A stretch of DNA of 64,000 nucleotides from Lacihabitans sp. LS3-19 (lineage in GTDB: Bacteria; Bacteroidota; Bacteroidia; Cytophagales; Spirosomataceae), in contig NZ_RJUA01000127.1 of the NCBI RefSeq assembly GCF_024343575.1, forward strand, positions 62,001 to 126,000. The letters are read 5' to 3'. The position numbers and the translations under genes were made by a program. This document shows, piece by piece, positions 8,663-18,844 of this stretch (the stretch's first letter is position 1; every line of letters starts with the position of its first letter). The notes below the pieces were generated by a model that saw nothing but the letters and a program-made list of their open reading frames with translations, did no database searches and had not been told where the DNA came from.

Positions 8663-9946
8663 ATGTCGAAAAACTCATTTATTGTCATTTTGAGCCTACT
8701 TTTGATACAATTTACATTTGTTTCAGGTTTCTCTCAAAAAACAAAACCTAGGGTAATTATTAGCACGGACATTGGAGGTACTGATCCCGATGATTTCCAA
8801 TCTATGATACATCTATTGATGTATTCAGACCTTTTTGAACTAGAAGGTTTAATATCATCTCCTTTCGGAAACGGACGAAAGAAAGATCTTTTAGATATGA
8901 TTGATTTGTATGAGAAAGATAGACCTTCTCTTGCAAAAAGCATCAAAGACTTAGCAACAGTAAAACAATTACAAAAAATATGCAAACAAGGTGCTAAACC
9001 TGCGGCACCTTTTTTAGGATATACAAACCCAACCGAAGGGTCAGATTGGATCATAAAATGTGCAAAAAAGAAAAGTTCCAAACCACTTTATATCCTAGTT
9101 TGGGGAGGAATAGAGGATGTGGCACAAGCCCTTCACGATGCTCCTGAAATCGAAAATAAGCTTCGTGTATATTGGATTGGCGGGCCAAATAAAAAATGGA
9201 GCATAAATGCTTATGCATACATTGCCGAACACCATCCAAATCTATGGATAATAGAGAATAATGCAACCTACAGAGGCTGGTTTATGGAAGACGAAAATGC
9301 TCCAAAAAACATGAGTGGAGCAGCGTATTACGAAAACTTTGTTAAAGGCCATGGTGCCATGGGAGAAAATTTTGTAAACCACTATAAAGGTCACATAAAA
9401 ATGGGTGATACACCTTCATTAGCTTATTTAATGAATGGCGACTCAAATGACCCAACTACCGATAGTTGGGGTGGAAAGTTTACCAAAATTAATCACAGTT
9501 CAAGAATTATTATAACTGGCAGCACAAACAAGGCTGACAGCGTAATCGCTTATGGCATAGTAGAATGGAGATTTAGGGGACCTGAAGCTAACATTCCTCG
9601 AGATTCTGTATGTTTTATTATAGAAATTCAAAAACAAGAATGGCCAGGATATTACCTAGGAAATGGTGTTTACGGCGTTAGATATTCGTCTAAAAAACCT
9701 GAAAAAAGTAGCTATATGACACATAGTCTAATACCCGAATTAAACGGATTAAAAGGCCAATATATTAGTACCGCACCATGGCCAGGTCCAGGAGGTAAAG
9801 ATGACTATATATTAGGCAAAAACTGGTTCAGCGACTTACCAAATCCAGAGTTGTTTTTGGAAGACCAACAAGGAGCCAAAACTATATCCAAATTTAGAAA
9901 CGAATACCTTAGCGATTGGGCTAAAAGATGGAGTTTTATCAAATAG
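8663..9946 (+). CDS. Secreted Sde182/DUF1593 nucleoside-hydrolase-like protein (paralog 1)
   Basis: This 427-residue protein has a signal peptide (about 1-24, cleavage near GFSQ). The mature part begins with RVIISTDIGGTDPDDFQSM, the metal-site signature of the nucleoside-hydrolase fold (Asp36, Asp41, Asp43, Asp44), and continues with WGGIEDVAQAL and LRVYWIGG as in PF07632. The family is often annotated as cellulose-binding after Sde_0182 of Saccharophagus, and its reaction is not established. Unlike the two paralogs at 14304 and 15751, its C-terminal part (from about residue 290) lacks the STDPDGD-type Ig-like domain and ends in a different, Trp-rich region. It is first in a six-gene pectin operon and ends 18 bp before the pectate lyase gene. 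Confidence 0.85.
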   Translation: MSKNSFIVILSLLLIQFTFVSGFSQKTKPRVIISTDIGGTDPDDFQSMIHLLMYSDLFELEGLISSPFGNGRKKDLLDMIDLYEKDRPSLAKSIKDLATVKQLQKICKQGAKPAAPFLGYTNPTEGSDWIIKCAKKKSSKPLYILVWGGIEDVAQALHDAPEIENKLRVYWIGGPNKKWSINAYAYIAEHHPNLWIIENNATYRGWFMEDENAPKNMSGAAYYENFVKGHGAMGENFVNHYKGHIKMGDTPSLAYLMNGDSNDPTTDSWGGKFTKINHSSRIIITGSTNKADSVIAYGIVEWRFRGPEANIPRDSVCFIIEIQKQEWPGYYLGNGVYGVRYSSKKPEKSSYMTHSLIPELNGLKGQYISTAPWPGPGGKDDYILGKNWFSDLPNPELFLEDQQGAKTISKFRNEYLSDWAKRWSFIK

Positions 9947-9964
9947 ATGCCTAATCTTTAAAAA

Positions 9965-11068
9965 ATGAAAAATCAGACTTTAAAACTAAGCCTTGGAGCA
10001 CTACTTTTTATTGGATTTTCAATATATAAATCAAATGCCCAAAATCAGTCTTACGTAAGCAAACCATGGAAAGAGGTTGCTACCCAAATGCCCTCGGAGT
10101 GGTACGGCTCTGATGAGTCAAAAATGGCAGCAGACAGTGTTTTAAAATATCAAACTCCAATAGGCGGCTGGATGAAAAACTCTGGTTTTCATAATGGCGG
10201 TGTAAAACAAGATGAATGGGAAAGAATTTTATCATCTGGAATTGGAGCTACTTTTGACAACGATGCTACGATAACTGAAATACGTTTTTTAGCAAAAATG
10301 TACGCAAAAACAAAAGATCCTAAATACAAAAAAGCATTCAACAATGGCTTAGCATATATATTTATATCCCAATATGAAAATGGAGGATGGCCACAATTTT
10401 ATCCTGTTAGAAAAGGCAATGTTTCTTACTCGGGTCATATTACATATAATGATGATGCCATGGTAAATATCATGACGTTTTTAGAAGAAATAGCCACAAA
10501 TAATCCTGAATTTGTTGCTTTGGAAGTATCAGAAGCCAATAAAAAGAAGGCTAAAAAAGCTATTCAGAATGGGATTCAGTGTTTTCTTGATACCCAAATT
10601 ATAGTAAATGGCAAGCCAAGCGTATGGTGTGCCCAACATGACGAAAGCACACTTTTACCGGCCAAAGCACGTAGTTACGAACTGGCTTCATTTAGTGGAG
10701 GAGAATCAGTAGGTATTACTTTGTATCTCATGGGTATAAAAAATCCATCTACAAAAATAAAAAACTCGATAAATGGTGCTGTAGAATGGTTCGAAACCCA
10801 CAAAATAGAAGGCATCAGGCTAGACGCTGAAATTACAAAAGAAGGCACAAAAAACAGGATTGTGGTGGAAGACAAAAATGCACCGACTCTCTGGGCTCGT
10901 TTTTATGATTTAGAAACCGAAAAGCCAATTTTTTGTGATAGAGATGGAATCAAGAAAAGCTCATTGGCCGAAATTGGTGACAACCGCAGAAACGGATACA
11001 GCTGGTATGGTACAGGCCCATCAAAGGTTTTGAAACAATACCCCAATTGGTTAAAAGAAAATCATTAA
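9965..11068 (+). CDS. Pectate lyase, polysaccharide lyase family 10
   Basis: This 367-residue protein has a signal peptide (1-26, ending SNAQ), so it acts in the periplasm or outside the cell. The family 10 core is recognisable from YQTPIGGWMKN, FDNDATITEIRFLAKMY, YENGGWPQFYP, HITYNDDAMVNIM, WCAQHDESTLLPAKARSYELAS and LWARFYDLETEKPIFCDRDG. PL10 enzymes fold as an alpha/alpha toroid and cleave polygalacturonate by beta-elimination. The protein is close to the bare catalytic domain in length, with no carbohydrate-binding module. It lies between a DUF1593 gene and the GH140-like gene, and with the GH28 enzyme downstream it marks the operon as pectin-directed. Confidence 0.93.
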   Translation: MKNQTLKLSLGALLFIGFSIYKSNAQNQSYVSKPWKEVATQMPSEWYGSDESKMAADSVLKYQTPIGGWMKNSGFHNGGVKQDEWERILSSGIGATFDNDATITEIRFLAKMYAKTKDPKYKKAFNNGLAYIFISQYENGGWPQFYPVRKGNVSYSGHITYNDDAMVNIMTFLEEIATNNPEFVALEVSEANKKKAKKAIQNGIQCFLDTQIIVNGKPSVWCAQHDESTLLPAKARSYELASFSGGESVGITLYLMGIKNPSTKIKNSINGAVEWFETHKIEGIRLDAEITKEGTKNRIVVEDKNAPTLWARFYDLETEKPIFCDRDGIKKSSLAEIGDNRRNGYSWYGTGPSKVLKQYPNWLKENH

Positions 11069-11097
11069 TTGTAAATATTCAATCATTAGATAAAATT

Positions 11098-12519
11098 ATG
11101 AAAAAAAGCATCCTTTTTATGGCCTTAATCATTATAAGCATCAATGTTTTCGGACAGGCCCCATGGACAAATGGTAAGCTAAAAATCTCAGAAAATAAGA
11201 AGTTTTTACAACATGAAAACGGAAAACCGTTTTTTTGGCTAGGAGATACCGCCTGGTTATTATTTCAAAGACTTAACAGAGAAGAAACTGTTCAATATTT
11301 TAAAGATCGAAAAGAAAAAGGCTTTAATGTAGTTCAATGCATTTTCTATCAATCGTATAATGACTACAATGCCTATAGCGACACCGCCTATGTGCAAAAA
11401 GACTTGACTAGACCGGCTCACACACCCGGAAATAACCCAGAAAACAGCGAAGAATATGACTTTTGGGATCATGCAGATTATATCACCGAAGTGGCCGCAG
11501 AAAACGGAATCTATCTGGCCATAGCACCTACATGGGGGCAGTTGGTATTGAGAGACAAAGATATGACAGCAGAAAAAGCAACGGCATTTGCAGCTAAATT
11601 AGCCGAGTATTTTAAAAACAAACCGAACATTATTTGGCTAAACGGCGGCAGTTCTAAAGCTGAAATCAATACCGACATTTGGGAGGTAATAGGTAAAACT
11701 ATTAAAAAACATGACCCTAACCATTTAATGTCATTTCACCCTTTTGGAAGAACTTCTTCTTCTACAGTTTTTAATGATGCTTCTTGGTTAGACCTAAACA
11801 TGTTTACCTCTGGCCACAGAAACTACGAGCAAGACAACGCTGGCATAAAATACGGCGAAGACAACTGGAAATATGTAAAAGACGACCTTGCAAAAATGCC
11901 ATTACGACCAACAATTGACGGAGAAGCATCTTTTGAAAACTTACCCCAAGGTTTGCATGATCATACCCAAGTATATTGGAACACCGCTGACGTAAGAAGA
12001 TATGCCTATTGGTCAGTTATGGCGGGTGCATGTGGGCATACCTATGGTGAAAACACCGTAAGACAAGTTCATAAAAAGGGTGAAAACAAAGGAGAAAGTG
12101 GTGCAAAATTAGATTTTTGGCCAGCCATGCAGGAGCCGGGTTCTTTTCAAATGCAAAATCTTAAAAACTTGGTTTTGTCAAGACCATATTTTGATAAATC
12201 AAACGACCAATCGGTAGTAGCTGGAAACGAAGGCGAAAAATATGATCGTATATTGGTTTCGAAAGGAAATGACTACCTATTTGCCTATACTTTTACCGGA
12301 AGAGAATTTACACTTAACATGGGAAAAATCTCTGGAAAAAAAGTTAACGCATGGTGGTATGACACCCGCACGGGCGAAGCTTACGCAATCGGAACCTTTG
12401 CAAATATAGGCACGCTCAATTTTAATCCTCCGGGAGAGAAGTTTAATGGAAACGACTGGGTGTTGGTATTAGATGATTCATCTAAGAAATTTAAAAAACC
12501 GGGTGTCTCTATCTATTAA
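11098..12519 (+). CDS. Apiosidase-like glycoside hydrolase (DUF4038, GH140-type) with collagen-binding-like C-domain
   Basis: I start the gene at the ATG at 11098, which gives a clean signal peptide (MKKSILFMALIIISINVFGQ). The frame is open further back to 11047, but that overlaps the pectate lyase. The 473-residue protein has the DUF4038 (beta/alpha)8 domain at about residues 30-370 (GKPFFWLGDTAWLLFQRLNR, KGFNVVQCIFY, PNIIWLNGG and PTIDGEASFENLP), followed by a PF12904-type domain (about 375-470, KKVNAWWYDTRTGEAY). The characterised relative is the GH140 endo-apiosidase that removes side chains from rhamnogalacturonan II. Its place in a pectin operon agrees with that role. The exact specificity is inferred. 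Confidence 0.88.
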   Translation: MKKSILFMALIIISINVFGQAPWTNGKLKISENKKFLQHENGKPFFWLGDTAWLLFQRLNREETVQYFKDRKEKGFNVVQCIFYQSYNDYNAYSDTAYVQKDLTRPAHTPGNNPENSEEYDFWDHADYITEVAAENGIYLAIAPTWGQLVLRDKDMTAEKATAFAAKLAEYFKNKPNIIWLNGGSSKAEINTDIWEVIGKTIKKHDPNHLMSFHPFGRTSSSTVFNDASWLDLNMFTSGHRNYEQDNAGIKYGEDNWKYVKDDLAKMPLRPTIDGEASFENLPQGLHDHTQVYWNTADVRRYAYWSVMAGACGHTYGENTVRQVHKKGENKGESGAKLDFWPAMQEPGSFQMQNLKNLVLSRPYFDKSNDQSVVAGNEGEKYDRILVSKGNDYLFAYTFTGREFTLNMGKISGKKVNAWWYDTRTGEAYAIGTFANIGTLNFNPPGEKFNGNDWVLVLDDSSKKFKKPGVSIY

Positions 12520-12569
12520 AACAAAAACTATTCGTTTAGCACAGATATATCCTAAAAATTAAATACAAA

Positions 12570-14258
12570 ATGAAGTTAAAATCATTTTCAATATTTCTAG
12601 TAATCGGAGCACTATTTATAAACAGCTGCTCGGTTTCTCAAAAACCAAAATATGGCAAAAGTACGGGCAAATATCAAAACTTAGAATTTGATATGAATCT
12701 GGTGCAAGAACCTATTATTCCGAATAACGAAGTTAAAATCACAGATTTTGGTGCGGTAAATGGCGGCGAGGTATTGTGCACAAAAGCCTTTGCTGACGCC
12801 ATAGCGGCTTTGACCAAAAAAGGCGGCGGAAAAGTGATAGTTCCGGCTGGGGTTTGGCTTACAGGGCCAATCATTTTGAAAAGCAACATCGAAATCTTCG
12901 CTTCGGCAGGAGCATTGATTCGATTCTCGACCAATAAAGACCTTTACCCAATTATAGAAACGAGCTTCGAGGGCCTAAATACCTGGCGTTGTATTTCTCC
13001 TATTTATGGCAAAAACTTAGAAAACGTAGCATTGACGGGTACAGGTGTTTGGGATGGCTCTGGTGGAGCATGGAGAGCCGTTAAGAAAAGTAAACTTACA
13101 GCCAACGAATGGAAAAAACTGGTAGCATCAGGTGGGGTTTTAGATGAGACAAAAGAAAACTGGTATCCTTCGGAGCAGTTTAAACTTGGAGGAAACGGAG
13201 CAGACCAAAACGTACGTTTCGACTTACATACCAAAGAGGAATTTCTAGCCATTCGTGATTTTTTGAGACCAGTAATGGTCAGCATCCAAAACAGTAAAAA
13301 TGTAATGTTTGATGGCCCAGTTTTTCAAAACTCACCAGCATGGTGTCTTCATCCTCTTATGGTCGAAAACCTTATTGTAAGAAACATCACAGTTCGAAAT
13401 CCTTGGTATTCTCAAAACGGAGACGGCATAGATGTAGAATCATGTAAAAATGTAATCGTAGAAAACTCAAGTTTTGATGTGGGCGACGACGCCATTTGTA
13501 TAAAATCAGGAAAAGACAAAGACGGCCGCGACAGAGGAGTGCCGTGTGAAAACCTGATCATCAGAAACAACATCGTATACCACGGACACGGCGGCGTAAC
13601 GGTAGGTAGCGAAATGTCGAGCGGCGTAAAAAACATGCACGTATCTAACTGTACATTTATGGGCACTGACGTAGGCTTGCGTTTTAAAAGCACAAGAGGC
13701 CGTGGCGGTGTGGTCGAAAACATTTTCATCAAAGATATATGGATGACCGACATACCTTCTCATGCTATTTCGTTTAACTTATACTACGGCGGAAAATCGA
13801 TAGAAGAAACACTGGCAGAAGGTGGTGGCCCAACTAACACCAAGCTTATGCCCGTAACCGAAGAAACGCCTCAGTTTAAAAATATAAAAATCAAAAATGT
13901 GGTGATAAACGGAGCCACGCAAGCGGTGTTTTTACAAGGTTTACCCGAAATGAACCTCGAAAATATCGAACTGAGTGATTTACAAATTAATGCAGACAAG
14001 GGCTTTACCATTGTAGATGCCAACGGAGTGAATATTCATAACGTAAAAATGGTGTCAAAAGACCCAACTGCCTTTGATATTTTCAATGCCAAAAATGTAA
14101 CCCTAAGAAACATTGAGTTTAATTCTACTTCAGCAGAGGCAGTGAAAATAAACGGTTCGGTTTCCGAAAAAATTGAGTTGATTTCTAATTCAAAAATGGA
14201 TTTTAAAAAGCAAACCAAATTAGGCAACAGTGTGCCTAAAGTAGCCGTGAAGTTTTAA
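12570..14258 (+). CDS. Polygalacturonase-like GH28 lipoprotein
   Basis: This 562-residue protein has a lipobox ending at Cys20 (FINSC), so it is probably anchored to a membrane, perhaps at the cell surface. After ITDFGAVNGGEVLCTKAFADAI (about 57-78) comes a right-handed beta-helix with the four GH28 signatures: NGDGID (about 283), GDDAICIKSG (about 305), GHGGVTVGSE (about 338) and RFKSTRGRGG (about 371). These hold the catalytic Asp residues, the His and the substrate-binding Arg/Lys. GH28 enzymes hydrolyse alpha-1,4-galacturonic or mixed rhamnose-galacturonic bonds of pectin by inversion. It is 50 bp downstream of the apiosidase-like gene. Exo or endo action cannot be told. Confidence 0.93.
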   Translation: MKLKSFSIFLVIGALFINSCSVSQKPKYGKSTGKYQNLEFDMNLVQEPIIPNNEVKITDFGAVNGGEVLCTKAFADAIAALTKKGGGKVIVPAGVWLTGPIILKSNIEIFASAGALIRFSTNKDLYPIIETSFEGLNTWRCISPIYGKNLENVALTGTGVWDGSGGAWRAVKKSKLTANEWKKLVASGGVLDETKENWYPSEQFKLGGNGADQNVRFDLHTKEEFLAIRDFLRPVMVSIQNSKNVMFDGPVFQNSPAWCLHPLMVENLIVRNITVRNPWYSQNGDGIDVESCKNVIVENSSFDVGDDAICIKSGKDKDGRDRGVPCENLIIRNNIVYHGHGGVTVGSEMSSGVKNMHVSNCTFMGTDVGLRFKSTRGRGGVVENIFIKDIWMTDIPSHAISFNLYYGGKSIEETLAEGGGPTNTKLMPVTEETPQFKNIKIKNVVINGATQAVFLQGLPEMNLENIELSDLQINADKGFTIVDANGVNIHNVKMVSKDPTAFDIFNAKNVTLRNIEFNSTSAEAVKINGSVSEKIELISNSKMDFKKQTKLGNSVPKVAVKF

Positions 14259-14303
14259 TCTCTTTTACATAAATACAGCCTTAATAAAACCTTTTATTCT
14301 AAA

Positions 14304-15725
14304 ATGAAAACAATTAAAATACTTCTTATTTTACTGGCTATTATGCCAGTGGCTTTTGGTCAAAGTCCAAAACACAGGTTGGTAGTTTTATCAGATATCG
14401 AAGCCGAGCCAGATGACATCGAGTCCTTTGTGAGGTTAATGCTGTATTCAAACATGATTGACATAAAAGGCATGGTGGCCACTACCTCTTGCTGGCACAG
14501 AAACCGTGTGGACCCACAGTCTATTCAAAAAATAGTTAAAGCCTATGGCAAAGTGCAGCCGAACCTATTGAAACACGAAGCCGGTTTTCCTACTGAATTG
14601 GCCATGATGCAATTGATTAAAAGCGGAATTCCAAAATATGGCATGGAAGGCGTGGGCGAAGGCATGGACTCTGAAGGTTCGGAATTGATCATAAAACTAT
14701 TAGACGATAAAGACGAGCGACCGCTGTGGGTTTCAGTATGGGGTGGAGCCAATACCCTTGCCCAATCTTTATACAAAATCAAAAAAACAAGAACCGATGC
14801 TGAAGTCAAAAAACTGGTTTCAAAACTGCGAGTATATACCATTTCAGACCAAGACGATAGCGGCATTTGGTTAAGAAATAACTTCCCAGATTTGTTCTAT
14901 ATCGTGAGCCCAGGAGACAACTACGCTTCTGCTACATGGACGGGCATAAATACTTTCATAAAAGGCATAAACAATGAAAAAATCAGCAACGCTTGGATAG
15001 CCAAAAACATCCAACAAGGTCACGGGCCATTGGGTGCCGAATATCCAGACGTAGCATGGGGAATGGAAGGAGACACGCCTTCTTTTTTATCCCTAATACC
15101 CACAGGCCTAAGTAACCCTGAGCACCCAGAATGGGGCGGATGGGGCGGCCGTTATGAACTATATCAGCCTGACTTTTCTAAATTAATAAAAGGAAACTCT
15201 GGCGTGCCTTTTGAGCCAGAAACACGAAAGATATGGACAAATGCAAACGACGCTTATACGCCTTACTTGCCAAGTGCCTATGGCCGTGCAGTAAAACCAG
15301 ACACCACCACATTTAACGATTACAAAGCCAGTCTGTGGAGATGGAGAGATGACTTTCAGAATGATTTTGCGGCCAGAATGGACTGGTGCACCAAAACCTA
15401 CATAGAAGCCAATCACCCTCCAGTGCCTGTATTGATGCATGCCGAGCAATTTACGGTTAAGTCTGGAGAGGGCTTTGGCTTAGATGCTTACAACTCTACT
15501 GACCCAGATGGCGATAACCTGAGTTTCTTGTGGATACACTATGTGGAGGCCGGTTCTTACAAAAAGAAACTTAACCTAGGTGCTGAAAACGTACACGGCG
15601 TTTATGTGACCGCTCCAGTAGTAGAAAAACCCGAGACCTTGCATTTTATACTTCAGCTGACCGATAAAGGTGAGCCAGCACTGACGAGGTACAAACGCGT
15701 AATAGTTACGGTTTTACCGAAATAA
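14304..15725 (+). CDS. Secreted Sde182/DUF1593 protein with Ig-like C-domain (paralog 2)
   Basis: This 473-residue protein has a signal peptide (1-20, ending AFGQ). The nucleoside-hydrolase-like domain starts with [20 protein letters not shown] (Asp31, Asp37, Asp38) and includes [32 protein letters not shown] and [13 protein letters not shown]. It differs from classical nucleoside hydrolases, which have DxDxGxDD, so the metal site is altered. From about residue 385 (NHPPVPVL) there is a Sde182 C-terminal Ig-like domain with [15 protein letters not shown] and ending [15 protein letters not shown]. The substrate is unknown. Co-location with PL10, GH28 and GH140 suggests a carbohydrate bond in pectin, but a role as a binding protein is not excluded. 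Confidence 0.85.
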   Translation: MKTIKILLILLAIMPVAFGQSPKHRLVVLSDIEAEPDDIESFVRLMLYSNMIDIKGMVATTSCWHRNRVDPQSIQKIVKAYGKVQPNLLKHEAGFPTELAMMQLIKSGIPKYGMEGVGEGMDSEGSELIIKLLDDKDERPLWVSVWGGANTLAQSLYKIKKTRTDAEVKKLVSKLRVYTISDQDDSGIWLRNNFPDLFYIVSPGDNYASATWTGINTFIKGINNEKISNAWIAKNIQQGHGPLGAEYPDVAWGMEGDTPSFLSLIPTGLSNPEHPEWGGWGGRYELYQPDFSKLIKGNSGVPFEPETRKIWTNANDAYTPYLPSAYGRAVKPDTTTFNDYKASLWRWRDDFQNDFAARMDWCTKTYIEANHPPVPVLMHAEQFTVKSGEGFGLDAYNSTDPDGDNLSFLWIHYVEAGSYKKKLNLGAENVHGVYVTAPVVEKPETLHFILQLTDKGEPALTRYKRVIVTVLPK

Positions 15726-15750
15726 AATTGAGCATTTAATTTTTGACAAT

Positions 15751-17178
15751 ATGAAATTTAACAAAACGCATGTATTATTGGCAGTTACTTTGATTTTGGG
15801 AATAAATAGCAACACACTATTAGCCCAAGAAAAACCAAGAGTAATTGTACTGACAGACATAGAAAACGAGCCCGACGACGCCATGTCTACGGTTAGGTTT
15901 TTGACGTATGCTAACCAGTTTGATGTGGAAGGCTTAGTGGCAACTACTTCTGTGCATCAAAAAAACAAAATAGCCACATGGAGATTGAAAGAGATAGTAG
16001 ATGCCTACGGAGAAGTGAGAGACAACCTGCTTTTGCATGAACCGGGTTATCCTACCAAAGACTATTTGTTTTCTATCATAAAAGAAGGCCGCACAGACTA
16101 TGGCATGCATGCCGTTGGTAAAGGCATGGACTCCGAGGGTTCCGACCTTATTATTTCTGCGGTAGACAAATCAGACGCTCGCCCGGTTTGGGTGTTGGTT
16201 TGGGGTGGTCCTAACTGCCTTGCCCAAGCACTTTGGAAAGTAAAAGAAACACGTAAGCCAAAAGAAGTTGAGAAATTTGTTTCGAAACTTAGAATTTATA
16301 CCATCTCAGATCAAGACGGCAGCGGCCCTTGGATCAGAAAGACATTTCCTAGCTTATTTTATATCGCTTCGCCTGGGTTTCACTCATTGGGTGGCTACCA
16401 TGCCGCTACCTGGACAGGCATCAGCGGAGATAAATTTCACGGGCGTTTTGCAGGGGGGAATTTTGAAATTGTAAATAACCCTTGGTTAGAATCCCATATC
16501 CGAAGCAAAGGACCTTTGGGCAAGCAATATCCCTTCGCTAAGTTTTTGATGGAAGGCGACTCACCAAGTTTTATGTATTTGATAAATAACGGTTTGGGAA
16601 GTTCAGAACACCCAGACTGGGGCAGCTGGGGTGGGCGTTATGAGTTTTATCAACCTCGCACCGAAAAGTGGTTTTTAGAACCCGAAACCAGACCACTATG
16701 GAACAACGCCCAAGACGAGGTTTTTGGAATAGACAGCAGCTGGCACACTGGCAACAAAGAAACCATTTGGAGATGGAGAGAAGCCTTCCAAAATGATTTT
16801 GAGGCACGTATGGACTGGTCCATCAAACCTTTTGCCGAAGCAAATCATCCACCTGTGATAAAACTTCAAACTGAAACTTATATTAAGGCAAAGGCAGGCG
16901 ATAAAATAACCTTGAGTGCAGAAGGCTCAACCGACCCAGACGGAAATTCACTTTCGTACAAATGGTTTTACTATGGCGAAGTAGGCACGTTTACACTTTC
17001 AACTGCACGGACTGGTGACCCTCTAAAAATAGAAAACGCAGATAAAGCAGTGGCCTCTTTCGAGGTTCCTAAAAAATATGGTCGTCTTGGCACAATGCAC
17101 TTAATAGTGGCAGTTACCGATAACGGTTCACCCGCACTTACACGCTACAAACGTGTGATTGTGGATGTGGCGGAATAA
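15751..17178 (+). CDS. Secreted Sde182/DUF1593 protein with Ig-like C-domain (paralog 3)
   Basis: This 475-residue tandem relative of the gene at 14304 lies 25 bp downstream of it. The signal peptide ends near LLAQ (residue 26). The metal-site segment is [20 protein letters not shown] (Asp36, Asp42, Asp43), followed by [47 protein letters not shown] and, at about residue 375 on, the Ig-like domain with [14 protein letters not shown] and [14 protein letters not shown]. It shares almost every motif with paralog 2 but differs in the central loops, as expected after an old duplication with changed specificity. It is the last gene of the pectin operon, and a strong terminator follows. Confidence 0.85.
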   Translation: MKFNKTHVLLAVTLILGINSNTLLAQEKPRVIVLTDIENEPDDAMSTVRFLTYANQFDVEGLVATTSVHQKNKIATWRLKEIVDAYGEVRDNLLLHEPGYPTKDYLFSIIKEGRTDYGMHAVGKGMDSEGSDLIISAVDKSDARPVWVLVWGGPNCLAQALWKVKETRKPKEVEKFVSKLRIYTISDQDGSGPWIRKTFPSLFYIASPGFHSLGGYHAATWTGISGDKFHGRFAGGNFEIVNNPWLESHIRSKGPLGKQYPFAKFLMEGDSPSFMYLINNGLGSSEHPDWGSWGGRYEFYQPRTEKWFLEPETRPLWNNAQDEVFGIDSSWHTGNKETIWRWREAFQNDFEARMDWSIKPFAEANHPPVIKLQTETYIKAKAGDKITLSAEGSTDPDGNSLSYKWFYYGEVGTFTLSTARTGDPLKIENADKAVASFEVPKKYGRLGTMHLIVAVTDNGSPALTRYKRVIVDVAE

Positions 17179-17180
17179 AG

Positions 17181-17222
17181 AAAAAAGGGCTTCAAACATG
17201 TGATGTTAAGAAGCCCTTTTTT
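17181..17222. terminator. Intrinsic terminator of the pectin operon (bidirectional)
   Basis: AAAAAAGGGCTT (17181-17192) pairs with AAGCCCTTTTTT (17211-17222) in a perfect 12-bp stem. The loop can form a small inner helix (AACAT/ATGTT). A and T runs on both sides mean it can end both the plus-strand operon and the converging SOUL gene. Confidence 0.85.
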
Positions 17223-17261
17223 TATTAAAATGGAAAGTAAACGTTGGGTAATTTAGAAATC

Positions 17262-17861
17262 TTAAGGTAAAAAACCTTCTTCTAACTCAACTATCACCTC
17301 GTTTTTTCTATTCAAAACATCGAATGGCGGGTTATACCCCAAAAGAGAAAAGTGATTGGTATATTTTATCCCTTTTTGATTCAAGCCATCGATAAGCATT
17401 TGTTTGTATTTTTCGATTTTTTCGGTATTTGCCCAACCACCAAAAGTGATGGCAGCTACTATTTTAACGGGTTCTTCTTTAAATTCTATTTCTGAGTTAT
17501 CTGGTTTGGGCAGTTTGCTTTTATCCAAGTCATTGGGAACCATAAACATCATAGTCATAGAGTCTTCGAGGCCCATAGCAACGGGTGAGGTCATGGCTAT
17601 TTTTTGTTTTGTGTCATTTCCTCCAAAAATATAACCGGCCAGTTTAGAAAAACCGGCACTCGAAGCTTGGCTGTAGTCATTTGTGTTTAACTGAACTTTG
17701 GTAAATAAGCGGGCTTCATATTTTCTTATTTCAAATTCATCGTACGTTTTCAAGACCTCGTAAGGGTAATTTTCTATCGATTTTCTACTGCTCATGGCGT
17801 AAACTTGAATTGCGATAAAGACAATCATAAGAATGCCCAATACTATTAATGTAATTTTCAT
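17262..17861 (-). CDS. SOUL heme-binding family protein
   Basis: This 199-residue protein has an N-terminal hydrophobic segment (about 4-24), acting as a signal or membrane anchor. The SOUL/HBP domain follows: YPYEVLKTYDEFEIRKYEARLFTKV, FSKLAGYIFGGNDTKQKIAMTSPVAMG, MMFMVPNDL, AAITFGGWAN and LLGYNPPFD. All are hallmarks of the family, whose vertebrate members bind heme. Bacterial members are poorly understood. It stands alone between the pectin operon terminator and the IclR gene, with no sign of co-transcription. Confidence 0.92.
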   Translation of the reverse strand: MKITLIVLGILMIVFIAIQVYAMSSRKSIENYPYEVLKTYDEFEIRKYEARLFTKVQLNTNDYSQASSAGFSKLAGYIFGGNDTKQKIAMTSPVAMGLEDSMTMMFMVPNDLDKSKLPKPDNSEIEFKEEPVKIVAAITFGGWANTEKIEKYKQMLIDGLNQKGIKYTNHFSLLGYNPPFDVLNRKNEVIVELEEGFLP

Positions 17862-17960
17862 GAAACTTTCTTTATCTCAATAACAAGTTTTAAGTAGCTA
17901 ATTGTTTCATTACCAAAAAATTACTTTAAGATTAGGTAATTTTCAATTAAACCTGGAAAG

Positions 17961-18725
17961 CTATTGCTTTTGTAAAATTTCACTTATTCGACCACAAGTT
18001 TCTTTCATTGGCTCCAAAAACCGATTCAGCATTTCCTCTTTTGAAAACCTATTAGTAGGACTTAAGATAGTTAAGGCATAATTTACCTTATTATTTTTTG
18101 AAAAAATAGGAGTAGAAATGGCTCTCAAACCAACCTCAAGTTCCTGGTCTACAAAAGCAAAACCTTGGATTTTAATTCTATCCAGCTCAGCCTTTAAACT
18201 CGCTTTATCTGAAATTGTATTTTCGGTCAATTGATTGTATTCAAATTTTTCTAAAAGTTCCGTTTGCAGTTTTTCGTTCATGGCCAAAATCATTCTACCC
18301 ATGGAAGTTAAATGTGCAGGCAACCGCGAACCGACTTTTAAAGAAATAGTCATAACCCTAGAAACCTGTTCTTGCACAATGTAAACGATGTCTTTGTTTT
18401 CAATAAGACCAATAGAGCAGGATTCTTCTATTTCTTTTGAAAGTTTTACCATAAATGGTTTCGCTATTTCAATGATGTCCATTGATGAAATATAATTATA
18501 GCCCAAATCCAATACTTTTGGTGTCAGACTGAAATACTTGCCATCGTTTATCATATAACCCAAATGAGTATAAGTCAGCAAAAACCTTCTCGCCGCTGCC
18601 CTGCTCATTTGAGTCTTTTCTGCAACTTCAGACAATGTCATAGCTTTTTTTTCTTGACTAAAGGCCAACAAAACATTTAATCCTTTTTCTAAAGATTGAA
18701 CAAAATCCGATTCTTTTATTTCCAT
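17961..18725 (-). CDS. IclR-family regulator, PcaR/PcaU/PobR-like
   Basis: This 254-residue protein has the IclR plan: an N-terminal winged helix (FVQSLEKGLNVLLAFSQEKK, then MTLSEVAEKTQMSRAAARRFLLTYTHLGYM, about residues 8-57) and a C-terminal effector-binding domain (about 75-250). The segment SRAAARRFLLTL/Y-HLGY is typical of the branch that controls beta-ketoadipate and other aromatic-acid pathways. It is divergent from the MetE-like gene at 18919, and the 193-bp gap holds a perfect inverted repeat that is a good operator candidate. It probably responds to an aromatic acid handled by the surrounding genes. Confidence 0.9.
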   Translation of the reverse strand: MEIKESDFVQSLEKGLNVLLAFSQEKKAMTLSEVAEKTQMSRAAARRFLLTYTHLGYMINDGKYFSLTPKVLDLGYNYISSMDIIEIAKPFMVKLSKEIEESCSIGLIENKDIVYIVQEQVSRVMTISLKVGSRLPAHLTSMGRMILAMNEKLQTELLEKFEYNQLTENTISDKASLKAELDRIKIQGFAFVDQELEVGLRAISTPIFSKNNKVNYALTILSPTNRFSKEEMLNRFLEPMKETCGRISEILQKQ

Positions 18726-18844
18726 TATTTCCTATCAATAAAAACATTTTAAGACTAAATTAAAACTTACTTTTTTAATAAAAAAAAGGACTAAAATACC
18801 AATATTCTATTTTTTTAAATTAAATTTAATTCAATTTTAAAACA

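Noticed and set aside
13412-13763. Overlapping 113- and 85-codon minus-strand frames in the GH28 gene
   Set aside because: Both are antisense to conserved GH28 motifs (GDDA, GHG), and their content simply mirrors them.
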